In this document: one piece after another, positions 1 through 8,103 of the stretch
Layout: each line of letters opens with the position of its first letter
Numbering within the stretch: position 1 is the first letter of the stretch
NCBI GenBank assembly: GCA_041624375.1
Contig: JBFJVD010000053.1
Coordinates: 1-13,585, forward strand
Reading direction: 5' to 3'
DNA: 13,585 nucleotides
DNA from: JBFJVD01 sp041624375
Lineage (GTDB): Bacteria; Chloroflexota; Anaerolineae; Anaerolineales; E44-bin32
The notes under the pieces: model-generated
What the model was told of the DNA's origin: nothing
Seen by the model: the letters and a program-made list of their open reading frames with translations, nothing else
Database searches by the model: none
Position numbers and translations under genes: made by a program

Positions 1-2965
1 CCTCGCCGCGCAGCGCGATCGGCCGCTCGATCTTCGAGCTGGAACCCGGAAGGGGGGCGTGGCTGGCTGTATAGCGGGCCTGCTGCTCTCGTTCAAGCTG
101 GCGGGAGAGCAATTCAGCCCAGGCGGTTGAGGTTTGCTGGCGGTAAAGCGCATCGACTTGCTTCAGCGTCTCCTCGGTCTCCTCGAACAGGCGCGCATTC
201 TCGAGGGCCACTGCGATCTGGTTGGCGATCAACTCCACGACTTCAATCTCGTCGTCGTCGAAAACCTCGCCTCCCGGCTTCTCGATCCCCAGCGAGCCCA
301 GGATGTTGCCCCGGCTGATGAGCGGGACGGCGAGCGCTGTCTGCATGTCATCCAGCAGTGGATCTGGAGTTCGCAATTCGCGCGTCGATCCAGCAGCGAT
401 TTGCACAGCGACCTGACTCCGTTGGGCGACTGCCCTTCCTAGAATGCCCTTGCCGATGGGGACCGCGGCGCCGAGCGGCGCAGCCGGGAACCCGCTTCGA
501 GCCGCCGCGCTGCGCACGATGAGTTCCTGTCCCTCCGCCAAAGCGAGTGTGACGCGGGCATAGGAGAATAGGTCGGCCACCAGCTGAGCAACGTTCGTCA
601 ACAATTCGTCATAGCCCAGCAACTGCGTCAGGCTGCGGTAGACCTCCAGCGCCTGCCGCCGCTGGAGGGCGACCCTGGTCTCGCGGTCCAGCAGACGGAC
701 ATTCTCAATGGCGATGGCCAGCTGATCGGCCATGGTTTGCAGGATAGCGACGTCCTGATCATCGAACGCGTCCGGCTCAACGCTCTGCACATCCAGTGCA
801 CCGATCACGCTGTCGCCGACTGCCAGTGGGACAGCGACTTCGGAACGGGTCAGGGGCAGATCGGGGTTGGCGAAATGAATGGCGTCTTCTCCGACGTCAA
901 GGGCGATTCGCGCTTTGCCAGTGCCGGTCGCGTATCCGACGATCCCAACCTTGCCGACCGCCAACTTATGTCGCCGCTCCAGCATCCGCTTTCCCCCTTC
1001 GGATGAAGCTGCGTGCAGGACAGCGTACTCCCCGCTTGGATCGATCAGGAACGCGCCCGCATGGTAATAGCCAAATTGGCTGGAGATGAGGCGAACCGCT
1101 TCGTCGAGAAGTTGATCAACATCGCGGATGACGGCAGCGTCCTTCGCAACCTCGGCCGCCACTTGAAGCTGCGAGGCCCGGCGCTCCAGGGCGCGCGTCC
1201 GCTCGGCAACCCGGGCTTCCAGTCCCGTGATCAGATCGCGAAGTCGCGCGGCCATGATGTTGAAGGTGTGGGCGAGCAGGCCGATTTCATCCTCTTCACC
1301 GGCCTCAGCCCTGGCGGCCAGATCGCCCTCGGCTAGGCGCATGGCCGCCTCTGTCAGGCGGGTAATGGGTTTCGAGAGCTGCTCGGCGACCGCCAGCGCG
1401 GCCAGCGCAACCCCGCTGGCGATGAGAATGGCCAGCAGCACCGTGCTGCGCGCCTGGGCTTCCACCGGTGTGAACAGAACGTCTTGCGGCTGGAAGAAAG
1501 CGACCAGCCACGGCTGGGTCTGCATCTCGGTGACCGCCACCTGGTTGATCCGGTCACCCGTGGCGACATCCTCGGCCTCGAAGAACGGTTCGGTTCGTGC
1601 CCGATCGAGCTTGTCGAGCAATTCAGGCAGGTTCGTGGTGAGCTCTTCAGGCGGCGCGTCCGGGATCCGCATCTGGGATTGAAGCTCAGCGACCGTCGCC
1701 GCATCGAGTGGCGCCACCAGCTTCAAGATCGTCTCCGGCGCTGTGTTGTGCGCCAGATGGATGTAGTGCTCGTCGAACAGAACGGCGAAGGATTCGGGGC
1801 CGGCCAGGCCCGCAGTTTCAACGATCAGTTCCTGAAGCTCTCGGGCACGGAATTGGAAGCGCAGCACCCCAATCATGCGCCCTTCTTCGTTGCGGATCGG
1901 GCTGCTGAAATAGATGGACGGCAGCTCGAGGAAGGGAGAGATCTGCACGTGGGACGCATAAACCCGACCGTTTTCCATCACCATTCGGAAGTAGTCGCGG
2001 CCGCTCTCATCCCCGCCGATCAGGGCTTCTTGTGTGTCGAGGATGTTTCGCCCGTTGCGGTCAAGCAACCCATAGGACATCAAGTTGGTGACGTTCCGAC
2101 GTTTGAACACCAGCAGAAGATCGAGCACATCTTCGCGGAGCTCACTTTCTGCTTGCTCTGCATCGGGCATGCTCATGAATTCTTCGAAGATGGTGATCTG
2201 CGCCTGCGTGCGAGCTGCGTCCAGGTTCGAGTCGATGAACGAATCCAGCAATCCGGCAGTCTGGGCGGCCGCGCTGAACAGTTTCTGATTCGCTTCCTGC
2301 GTGAGCGCCTGGCGGGTCGCTCGAGCGTTGAGGTAGGCCAGCAAGCTCAGCGGGATCAGGGCCACGGCCAGGAACCCAATGATCAGTTTGGTGCGCAGCG
2401 TGTAGTTGCGGAATTGGCGGACGACGATGTAGCTGAGCAGAACAATCAACGCAGAACTGATCAGGGGGAGGACCCCCTCCAGCGGGGCGAGCCGGAGTCG
2501 ATCGAGCGGGGAGTAGAAGTCGATGATCAGGCTGCTCACCCCAACCAGCACACTGAACAAGATGGCGCGACGAACGTGGTCGGTGGGCAGCAAGGAGGCT
2601 GCCAGTGCCGGGAACAGCAGGATGCTTGCGATTCCAAGCACAAAGCCGAGGTTTTCGATCATGGCCGAAAGTGCAGGAAAGGCGACCAGCAATCCGCTGA
2701 GGATCAGCCAACCGCTGGTGACGGCTCGCTCTCGGCGCCCGGCAAACCAGGCCCAGATCCAAAGTGCGGACAGCCCGGCGAGCAGGAGGGCCCCCAGGCG
2801 GAGAATCGTATCCCCGGTTCGTTGGGCAAACAGAAGCGAGAGGATCGCAAGGACAACGGAGATCGGCAGCAGCGTCAGTGCTGCCCGGCGGGAGCGAGCG
2901 CTCAGCTCACGAATGTCCTGGCGACGGCCGAAGGACTTCGACGGGGTGTCGTCGATCACCGTCAT
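1..2965 (-). CDS. Sensor C: 6TM-dCache-HAMP-multi-GAF membrane sensor (3' end beyond window)
   Basis: The frame is open for 988 codons from ATG 2965 to the left edge, so the C-terminus is missing. Six predicted membrane helices lie at about residues 29-183. A further helix (about 193-212) starts a dCache-type extracellular sensor (about 215-500) with a D-x-x-G-x-x-x-x-D element at 302-310 and a GRDYF element at 322-326. A helix at 507-527 leads to a HAMP domain (528-580), a coiled coil, a first GAF (615-759, FGYYH at 631-635), a second GAF (780-927), and the start of a half-GAF module ending in RGE at the edge. No output domain is visible yet; a histidine kinase, PP2C or cyclase could follow. 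It is joined to sensor B by ATGA, and an AGGAGG lies 10 nt before the start, so they are probably co-translated. A function in sensing an extracellular small ligand is inferred from dCache; the ligand is unknown. Confidence 0.9.
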   Translation of the reverse strand, partial: MTVIDDTPSKSFGRRQDIRELSARSRRAALTLLPISVVLAILSLLFAQRTGDTILRLGALLLAGLSALWIWAWFAGRRERAVTSGWLILSGLLVAFPALSAMIENLGFVLGIASILLFPALAASLLPTDHVRRAILFSVLVGVSSLIIDFYSPLDRLRLAPLEGVLPLISSALIVLLSYIVVRQFRNYTLRTKLIIGFLAVALIPLSLLAYLNARATRQALTQEANQKLFSAAAQTAGLLDSFIDSNLDAARTQAQITIFEEFMSMPDAEQAESELREDVLDLLLVFKRRNVTNLMSYGLLDRNGRNILDTQEALIGGDESGRDYFRMVMENGRVYASHVQISPFLELPSIYFSSPIRNEEGRMIGVLRFQFRARELQELIVETAGLAGPESFAVLFDEHYIHLAHNTAPETILKLVAPLDAATVAELQSQMRIPDAPPEELTTNLPELLDKLDRARTEPFFEAEDVATGDRINQVAVTEMQTQPWLVAFFQPQDVLFTPVEAQARSTVLLAILIASGVALAALAVAEQLSKPITRLTEAAMRLAEGDLAARAEAGEEDEIGLLAHTFNIMAARLRDLITGLEARVAERTRALERRASQLQVAAEVAKDAAVIRDVDQLLDEAVRLISSQFGYYHAGAFLIDPSGEYAVLHAASSEGGKRMLERRHKLAVGKVGIVGYATGTGKARIALDVGEDAIHFANPDLPLTRSEVAVPLAVGDSVIGALDVQSVEPDAFDDQDVAILQTMADQLAIAIENVRLLDRETRVALQRRQALEVYRSLTQLLGYDELLTNVAQLVADLFSYARVTLALAEGQELIVRSAAARSGFPAAPLGAAVPIGKGILGRAVAQRSQVAVQIAAGSTRELRTPDPLLDDMQTALAVPLISRGNILGSLGIEKPGGEVFDDDEIEVVELIANQIAVALENARLFEETEETLKQVDALYRQQTSTAWAELLSRQLEREQQARYTASHAPLPGSSSKIERPIALRGE

Positions 2966-5253
2966 CCTTCCCCATCCTCCTGGCCGGCCAGGTCGATGTC
3001 ACTGGATGGTGGCGCTTCAACAGGTGGCTCCACGCTGCCACCACCCCCCGATCCAGCGCCGAGCCTGACCGAAGTCCGAGAGGCATTGAGCGCCCGTCCG
3101 ACCTCGCGAGCGGCAGTCTCGAGCACGGTCTGGATGTCCGCCGATCGTCGAACCTTGCTTGAGATCTCGTGAATCAAACGTTCCCGGCGAGCGCTCCGCT
3201 GAATCTGGTCGAGAAGGCGCAGATTCTGGAGCGAGGTGGCCACTTGCCCGGCGATCGTTGTCAGCAGCGCTGCATCTTCTTCACTGAAGCGGTGCTTCGC
3301 TTCCATGTCTTGCGCGGCGAGGACCCCGATAACTGCATCGCCGGAAAGCATCGGCACGCCAAGCCACGACTGTGGTGGCTGACCGAGGATGCTGGTTCCA
3401 AGTGAACGGGCGCGGGCCTCGGCATCTTCGGCGATGAGCAGCGGCTGGGCCGAACGGATGACGACTGAGGTGAGACCCTGTCCGACTTTGGTCGGTGGGA
3501 TGCTCAATACTTCGCCACGCTCGGCAACATAGGGATAACTGATCTGATCTGCTTCGCGGTCATAGAGCGCTACGAAGAGGTCGGTGTCGCCAAGGACCTG
3601 AGAGACCTGGCCGTGAACGATGCGAAAGAGGCTTTCTGGACGGAGGAGCTGTGAGGCGGCCTGGCTCACGCGGTTCACCACCTCAAGCTCGGCGACTCTC
3701 CGCTGTTCCTCCGTGTATTGGCGCGCCGTCTCAAGCGCGAGACCCGCTTGCCCGGCAACCGCGGTGATCAGGGCGATGTCGTCGTCGGTCCAATGTCCAT
3801 CTTCGCCGCTCTTGCGGACCGCAATAGTAGCCACAACTTCGCCACGGACCTGAACCGGCACTGCAAGCTCGCGGCCATCCTCGCGCAGCGTAATCCTTCC
3901 CGTCTTGAGCGCTTCATCGGCCGCCTGGATCTCCTTGGGTTGTGCACCGAGCTCAGTTGATGCGGGCAGCGCAACCACAGAACGGGCACCTGCTCGGCTC
4001 AGGCGATCCCAAGAGCTCCGGATCCGCTCTCCCAGCTGCGGCGCGGCGGTCGGCGAACGTCCTTCTCGCTCCCGCAGCAGACGCGAGTTTTCAATGGCAA
4101 TGGCAAGGTCGCCGGCGATGGCCTCCATGGTGCGGACGTCGGCTTCCCGAAATGCATCCGGCTCGGTGCTGTGGACGTCCAGCACGCCGACGAGCCGTTC
4201 GCCTGAGATGAGCGGGACGGCCATCTCGGAGCGCGTCTCGGTCAGGATGGGATTCTGAAAATGGAAGGGGTCTTCCTCAACCCGGGCGCTCACGCGCGGC
4301 TCACGGTGTGCAGTGACCCAGCCGATGACGCTCGCGCTGCCAACGGCCAGTCGATAGCGGCGGGCCAGGAGTTTACGACCTGCTTCGCCCGTGCTGGCTG
4401 CCAACACTGCCCAGCTCTCGCTCTCGTCAACCAGGAAGATGGACGCATGGTAGTAGTCAAAGCGTTCGCTGATCGCGTTCAGCGCTTCGGACATCAATTC
4501 GTTCAGCCCAACCGTGGTCGTCGCCAGCTTCGAAATCTCCGCGGCGGTTTCAAGCTGGAGCGCCTGCCGCTTCAGCTCTTTGGTCCGTTCTTCCACCCGC
4601 CGCTCAAGAAGCTGCTGATCTTCCTGCAGCTTGCTCACCAGGCGGCGCTGGTTCTGGACCGAGGCCTCGAGCCCCCGAATGAGAATGCCCATGGAGGCGA
4701 CCAGCAGCATCGTCAGAAGGGCAAATACAGCGGTGGCGGTGAGCCAGGCCGCAAGGTCGCCCGCGCCGACGGCTTCCGGGATGAAGGGGATTTGCCCACT
4801 GGTCAGGCCCCAGCCGATTCCGATCAACGTTGCCAGGCTCAGCAAGAGCGCGATCACTCCGCCGCGTGTGCCAAAGAGCATGGTGGCCGTGAGCACAAAC
4901 AGGATCAGGAAGATGCGTCCGCTTCCGGGGAGCGCGGTCGCAAGCAGCGAGTTTACGCCGAGCCCAAAGGTGAGGACGAGCAGTCCAAATGCCCGGAGCA
5001 GGTAGGGGAGGTACCGCCTGCCGAAGCTCATGGCGAGCACAGCGACATAGACGCCGCCAAACAGCAGGATTTGATTGACCTGACCTGCGCGGTATGCGGT
5101 CAGGCCGATGCTGACCAGTACCGGCAGTCCGAGGAGGGCCGCGGCATAGAGCATGCCGTTAAGCAGACGTACCCGGGATGCGCCCAGGTCCTCGAAGCCG
5201 AAGCCGCCGCTGGTCGAGCGGGGCCGCTGCCAGACGCCGCGGACGAGTCTCAT
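2962..5253 (-). CDS. Sensor B: 6TM membrane protein with GAF, half-GAF and GAF, no catalytic domain
   Basis: This protein of 763 residues has six hydrophobic helices (about 32-52, 61-77, 83-103, 113-129, 131-150, 167-192) with almost no extracellular loop. A coiled coil follows (about 194-235), then GAF1 (250-393, FDYYH 265-269), a half-GAF that keeps only the C-terminal part of the fold (about 462-512), a third GAF (about 535-682), a truncated GAF-like tail (689-731) and a Gly/Pro/acidic disordered end. HisKA, HATPase, GGDEF, EAL and MA domains are absent. I chose ATG 5253 over an in-frame TTG at 5271 because it forms ATGA with the stop of sensor A and has GAGGAG 5 nt upstream. It is probably a signal-integrating scaffold that binds ligands through its GAF domains and passes the state to a partner kinase; that role is inferred. 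GAF1 is clearly paralogous to the GAFs of sensors A and C. Confidence 0.92.
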   Translation of the reverse strand: MRLVRGVWQRPRSTSGGFGFEDLGASRVRLLNGMLYAAALLGLPVLVSIGLTAYRAGQVNQILLFGGVYVAVLAMSFGRRYLPYLLRAFGLLVLTFGLGVNSLLATALPGSGRIFLILFVLTATMLFGTRGGVIALLLSLATLIGIGWGLTSGQIPFIPEAVGAGDLAAWLTATAVFALLTMLLVASMGILIRGLEASVQNQRRLVSKLQEDQQLLERRVEERTKELKRQALQLETAAEISKLATTTVGLNELMSEALNAISERFDYYHASIFLVDESESWAVLAASTGEAGRKLLARRYRLAVGSASVIGWVTAHREPRVSARVEEDPFHFQNPILTETRSEMAVPLISGERLVGVLDVHSTEPDAFREADVRTMEAIAGDLAIAIENSRLLREREGRSPTAAPQLGERIRSSWDRLSRAGARSVVALPASTELGAQPKEIQAADEALKTGRITLREDGRELAVPVQVRGEVVATIAVRKSGEDGHWTDDDIALITAVAGQAGLALETARQYTEEQRRVAELEVVNRVSQAASQLLRPESLFRIVHGQVSQVLGDTDLFVALYDREADQISYPYVAERGEVLSIPPTKVGQGLTSVVIRSAQPLLIAEDAEARARSLGTSILGQPPQSWLGVPMLSGDAVIGVLAAQDMEAKHRFSEEDAALLTTIAGQVATSLQNLRLLDQIQRSARRERLIHEISSKVRRSADIQTVLETAAREVGRALNASRTSVRLGAGSGGGGSVEPPVEAPPSSDIDLAGQEDGEG

Positions 5254-7229
5254 TCGGACTCCTCGAGCCAATCAAGCGGATTCACGTCCCCATCGCCCCG
5301 CGTCGTGCCCTCATCTCCGGCACCGCCGTTTTCCGACGGTGGTCCGGCTTCTGAGTTGCCTGAGGCTAGCTTGACGATGACATCGGGTCTACCCAGGGCT
5401 CGTTGGATCGAGCTTGCGGCGGCATACAGGACTTGGTCGACTTCGAGCAGACCGCTGAACTGGGTGGTGGCTTCGCTAACCAGGCGGGCGCGTTCGGCTG
5501 CGTTCATCGACGTTTCGGCGAGGCGGGCATTCTGCAGCGCAACACTCAACTGGTCGGCCAGGGTCTGCAAGATTTCCACGTCTTCGGGTTGGAAAGCCTC
5601 GGGCTCGGTGCTTTGCACGTCGAGCGCGCCAAGCACCTCGCCGCCAACCTGCAATGGAACCGCGGCTTCAGCCCGGGTATCGGGAAGGAGCTCGTTCTTG
5701 AAGTGCACCGGGTCTTCCATCACATCTGAAGCGACGCGGGGCTGGTTGTTGGCGGTCACCCAGCCGATCACGGAGTTAGAGCCGACCTCAAGGCTGTGCC
5801 GGCGGGCCTTCAACACCTGGCCGATCTCGCCGGTGGCCTCGCGCAGCTCGGCGCGCTGGGTCGCCCGGTCAATCAAGAAGATAGAGACATGGTAGTAGCC
5901 AAACTGATCGCGGATCAGATTTACCGCCCGCTGCAGCAAGTCGTCCAGCGTTGGCGCGGTGGTGACATCGTGGGCGACCTGGGCAGCCGTTTGAATCTGC
6001 TTGGTTCTCGCCTGCACCTGAGCCTCCAACGAGTGATACAGGTCGCTCAGGTCCTGGGCCATCTTGTTCAACGCAATGGCGAGCGCGCCCAGTTCATCAT
6101 TCCGTTCTTCCGGCACGCGGTACATCCATTCCCCCAGGGCAATGCGGCCGGCAAAATCGGCCAGTCGCTCAAGGGGCCGGAGGGTGCGCCGTGTCGCGAA
6201 GGCCACCACCGACATGGTGATGACGATGCTGGCCAGCAGGGTGATGATGACAAACGGGATCAGGCTGTCCAATTCTCCGAACACGACCGCTTGCGGCATC
6301 TCGACCAGCACGCCCATGCCCCAGCCGGGAAGCCATTCATAGGCGCCGATCACCGGGATGCCGTCGAGACTTTCATAGGTCTGGGCAGCGGAGGGCGCAT
6401 CGGGAGTCCAGCCAAAGATCGGCAGCTCGCTGGCCGGCACCGCACGCGGCTCGATGGAGTAGCGCGGCAGGCTCACGAGCAAATCAGGCGCTACGGTCAG
6501 GTACGTGGTTCCGCGTTCAACCCGGAAGACGCCCCGCTGCTGCTGGAAGACCTGCATTTCCTCCATAAGCGCGCCGAGGCGGACCCCGAAGTTGACGCCC
6601 ACCAGGAGTGCGTTAACTTGGGCGGCGCCCGGCGTGCGGAGCGGGGCGCTGGTGACCACGGTCAGGCCCGTCATCGACAGCGAAGTTTCATCGACGAGCG
6701 CCTGGGTTTGGGTCCGGTTGTTCGGCAGAAGGCCCTGAGCGGCTGGCTCGAACCTCGAGCCTTCCCAGGCTGGCCGGGTGGCGACAAGGATCTCGCCTGT
6801 TTCCGTGTCGAGGATCATCACGTCGCTGAAGCGCACCTGGCCTTCTTGTGTTTCCATCCGCTCGAGTTCAAGGCGGGCGTTCTCACGTGCCGGCTGGGCG
6901 CGTGGCCCTTCGTTGGCCTCGAGCAACACACTGATGGGCTGCAGCAGGCTGCTGCGCTGCGAGCCAAGCTGAAGGAGCTGTTCCCGGGCGCGACCCCATT
7001 CAAGCAGGGCTGTCGCCTGGGTCTCGGCCGTGAAATTGAGCTGGTCGACGGCCTGGCGCTCCAGAATGGCGCGAGACTGGAAATACCCGGCTAAACCGAT
7101 AATCAGGCTCGGAATCAGGGTCAGCGGCATGAAAACGAAGGCGAAGCGGCGCCCCAGGCTGCCGCGTGGGCCAGGACGAGCTGCAGGAGGACGCTTTCCA
7201 GTCGGGGGATTGGTCAGCCGGCGAAACAT
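5250..7229 (-). CDS. Sensor A: Cache-like/HAMP/GAF membrane sensor, no catalytic domain
   Basis: This protein of 659 residues has a basic N-terminus, a first membrane helix (about 29-52), a roughly 270-residue extracellular region with Cache-like features (53-320), a second helix (322-345), HAMP (346-398), a signalling coiled coil and one GAF domain (427-569, FGYYH at 443-447). It ends with a truncated GAF-like segment (578-622) and a Gly/Glu/Asp-rich tail (623-659). It has the front half of a typical sensor kinase or chemoreceptor, but no kinase, MA or cyclase domain follows. ATG 7229 lies 7 nt after the stop of the receiver gene, with a weak AGGT; an in-frame TTG at 7331 would overlap that gene by 95 nt and was rejected. 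A role as an extracellular ligand sensor that signals through a partner protein is inferred from architecture. Confidence 0.92.
   Translation of the reverse strand: MFRRLTNPPTGKRPPAARPGPRGSLGRRFAFVFMPLTLIPSLIIGLAGYFQSRAILERQAVDQLNFTAETQATALLEWGRAREQLLQLGSQRSSLLQPISVLLEANEGPRAQPARENARLELERMETQEGQVRFSDVMILDTETGEILVATRPAWEGSRFEPAAQGLLPNNRTQTQALVDETSLSMTGLTVVTSAPLRTPGAAQVNALLVGVNFGVRLGALMEEMQVFQQQRGVFRVERGTTYLTVAPDLLVSLPRYSIEPRAVPASELPIFGWTPDAPSAAQTYESLDGIPVIGAYEWLPGWGMGVLVEMPQAVVFGELDSLIPFVIITLLASIVITMSVVAFATRRTLRPLERLADFAGRIALGEWMYRVPEERNDELGALAIALNKMAQDLSDLYHSLEAQVQARTKQIQTAAQVAHDVTTAPTLDDLLQRAVNLIRDQFGYYHVSIFLIDRATQRAELREATGEIGQVLKARRHSLEVGSNSVIGWVTANNQPRVASDVMEDPVHFKNELLPDTRAEAAVPLQVGGEVLGALDVQSTEPEAFQPEDVEILQTLADQLSVALQNARLAETSMNAAERARLVSEATTQFSGLLEVDQVLYAAASSIQRALGRPDVIVKLASGNSEAGPPSENGGAGDEGTTRGDGDVNPLDWLEESE
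5259..5264 (-). promoter_or_regulatory. Ribosome binding site of sensor B, inside the sensor A tail
   Basis: GAGGAG lies 5 nt before ATG 5253. It is read in the upstream gene as part of the codons for its last residues (LEESE-stop), so the acidic tail also serves as the Shine-Dalgarno site. This decides the start of sensor B. Confidence 0.75.
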
Positions 7230-7250
7230 GGGAGACCTACTGCATCTCCC
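7230..7250. repeat. Inverted repeat over the receiver 2 stop and sensor A leader
   Basis: GGGAGA and TCTCCC form a perfect 6-bp stem with a 9-nt loop. In the mRNA the stem brackets the receiver 2 stop codon and the weak Shine-Dalgarno of sensor A, ending directly before its ATG. It could couple translation of sensor A to that of the receiver, but this is inferred from position only. Confidence 0.45.
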
Positions 7251-7644
7251 AAACCGGCTCCCCATTGAGCATGCGCCGCACTTGCTCCGGGAATCGGTCG
7301 GGGTCGAGCGGTTTGCCGATGAAGCCGTCAAACCCCGCCGTGCGGGCCCGGCTCATCTGCTCCTCACTCGCATACGCGGTGACGGCAACAACGGGGATAT
7401 CGCGGAGCTTATCGGAGGCGCGCAGTTTGCGCAGGGCCTGATAGCCATCTTCGTAGGGGAGGCGGATGTCCATCAGGATCAGATCCACCCGGGGCAGCGT
7501 GTCGGCATACTCGACGACCTCATACCCGGAGGTCTTCCATTCGCAGTGCACCCCGACATATCCCAGCATGCGGGCCATCAAAACGAAGTTCGAAACGTTA
7601 TCCTCGACGATCAGGACGGTTGCGTCTTTAATGTCGGTCGTCAC
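7237..7644 (-). CDS. Receiver 2: stand-alone CheY-like response regulator
   Basis: This 135-residue protein is a single receiver domain with no DNA-binding or enzymatic output. All phosphorylation-site residues are present: acidic pair E14/D15, phospho-acceptor D59 in LILMDIRLP, T89 and K111 followed by P112. It accepts phosphate from a histidine kinase and acts through protein contacts. GTG 7644 is the start; GGAGAG lies 8 nt upstream and no ATG fits. It follows receiver 1 by 30 nt and precedes sensor A by 7 nt, so it belongs to the same transcript. The lack of an output domain suggests a role as a phosphorelay intermediate or an allosteric partner of the GAF sensors. The cognate kinase is not visible in the window. 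Confidence 0.95.
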   Translation of the reverse strand: MTTDIKDATVLIVEDNVSNFVLMARMLGYVGVHCEWKTSGYEVVEYADTLPRVDLILMDIRLPYEDGYQALRKLRASDKLRDIPVVAVTAYASEEQMSRARTAGFDGFIGKPLDPDRFPEQVRRMLNGEPVWEMQ

Positions 7645-7674
7645 GAGCGGATCTCTCCGTTCTTCTGGCCCGGC

Positions 7675-8058
7675 TCAGGCCTCCTGATGCAAGAAGCGTG
7701 CGATCTGGCGGGGCAGCACATCAACATCGATCGGCTTCTGAATGTAGCCGTCGCACCCGGCTTCAAGCGTTCGTTCCCGGTCGCCGCGCATCACATTGGC
7801 TGTGATGGCGATGATCGGCGTGTGGGCCAGGGGCGGGTGAGCTCTGATCTGGGAGGTCAGGGTGAGGCCGTCCACGTCCGGCATATTGATGTCCACCAGG
7901 ATGATGTCGGGACGCAGTTCGGTTGCCAGGCGCAGCCCATCGGCGGCCGTTCCGGCTTCGACCACGGAATGGCCCTCGGCTTCCAGGATTCGACGGACAA
8001 GCACCCTGTTTTCGGTGTTGTCCTCGACATAAAGCACTGTCGCGGCGTGCTCCGGCAT
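7675..8058 (-). CDS. Receiver 1: stand-alone DivK/CheY-like response regulator
   Basis: This 127-residue protein is a single receiver domain with the full active site: E12/D13, phospho-acceptor D56 in IILVDINMP, T86 and K108 followed by P109. The VEDN and NMP signatures resemble the receivers found at the ends of hybrid histidine kinases and the DivK type. It has no output domain. ATG 8058 is preceded by AGGGAG at 5-nt spacing. It is the first gene of the signalling operon, with a TATAAT box about 46 nt upstream. It differs clearly from receiver 2 around the phosphorylation site and in its C-terminal half, so the two probably have different partners or roles in a relay. Confidence 0.95.
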   Translation of the reverse strand: MPEHAATVLYVEDNTENRVLVRRILEAEGHSVVEAGTAADGLRLATELRPDIILVDINMPDVDGLTLTSQIRAHPPLAHTPIIAITANVMRGDRERTLEAGCDGYIQKPIDVDVLPRQIARFLHQEA

Positions 8059-8061
8059 CCG

Positions 8062-8077
8062 GACTCCCTGAGTCAGG
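8062..8077. repeat. Overlapping palindromes in the receiver 1 leader
   Basis: CCTGAGTCAGG (8067-8077) is a perfect 11-bp palindrome, and GACTC-CCT-GAGTC (8062-8074) is a 5-bp stem with a 3-nt loop overlapping it. In the mRNA the second hairpin includes the AGGGAG ribosome binding site. This could be an operator or an RNA hairpin limiting initiation; it may also be chance. Confidence 0.3.
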
Positions 8078-8103
8078 TGATTCCCTGCCCGCGTTGGCTT
8101 CCT

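Noticed and set aside
2142..2762. 206-codon minus-strand frame
   Set aside because: It is in another frame of sensor C, where the transmembrane and dCache reading is continuous and convincing.
1484..3172. 562-codon plus-strand open frame
   Set aside because: It lies antisense to sensor C and the end of sensor B, whose domains are unmistakable. Its translation is Gln/His/Arg/Asp-rich with no domain pattern, as expected for a G+C-rich shadow frame.
5254..5271. TTG start for sensor B at 5271
   Set aside because: It has no better ribosome site and lengthens the overlap; ATG 5253 has GAGGAG at 5 nt and an ATGA junction.
4261..5895. 544-codon plus-strand open frame
   Set aside because: It is antisense to sensors A and B, with low-complexity composition and no recognisable motif or ribosome site.
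7230..7331. TTG start for sensor A at 7331
   Set aside because: It would overlap receiver 2 by 95 nt and add a Ser/Arg/Cys-rich stretch unlike a protein N-terminus; ATG 7229 precedes the membrane helix normally.
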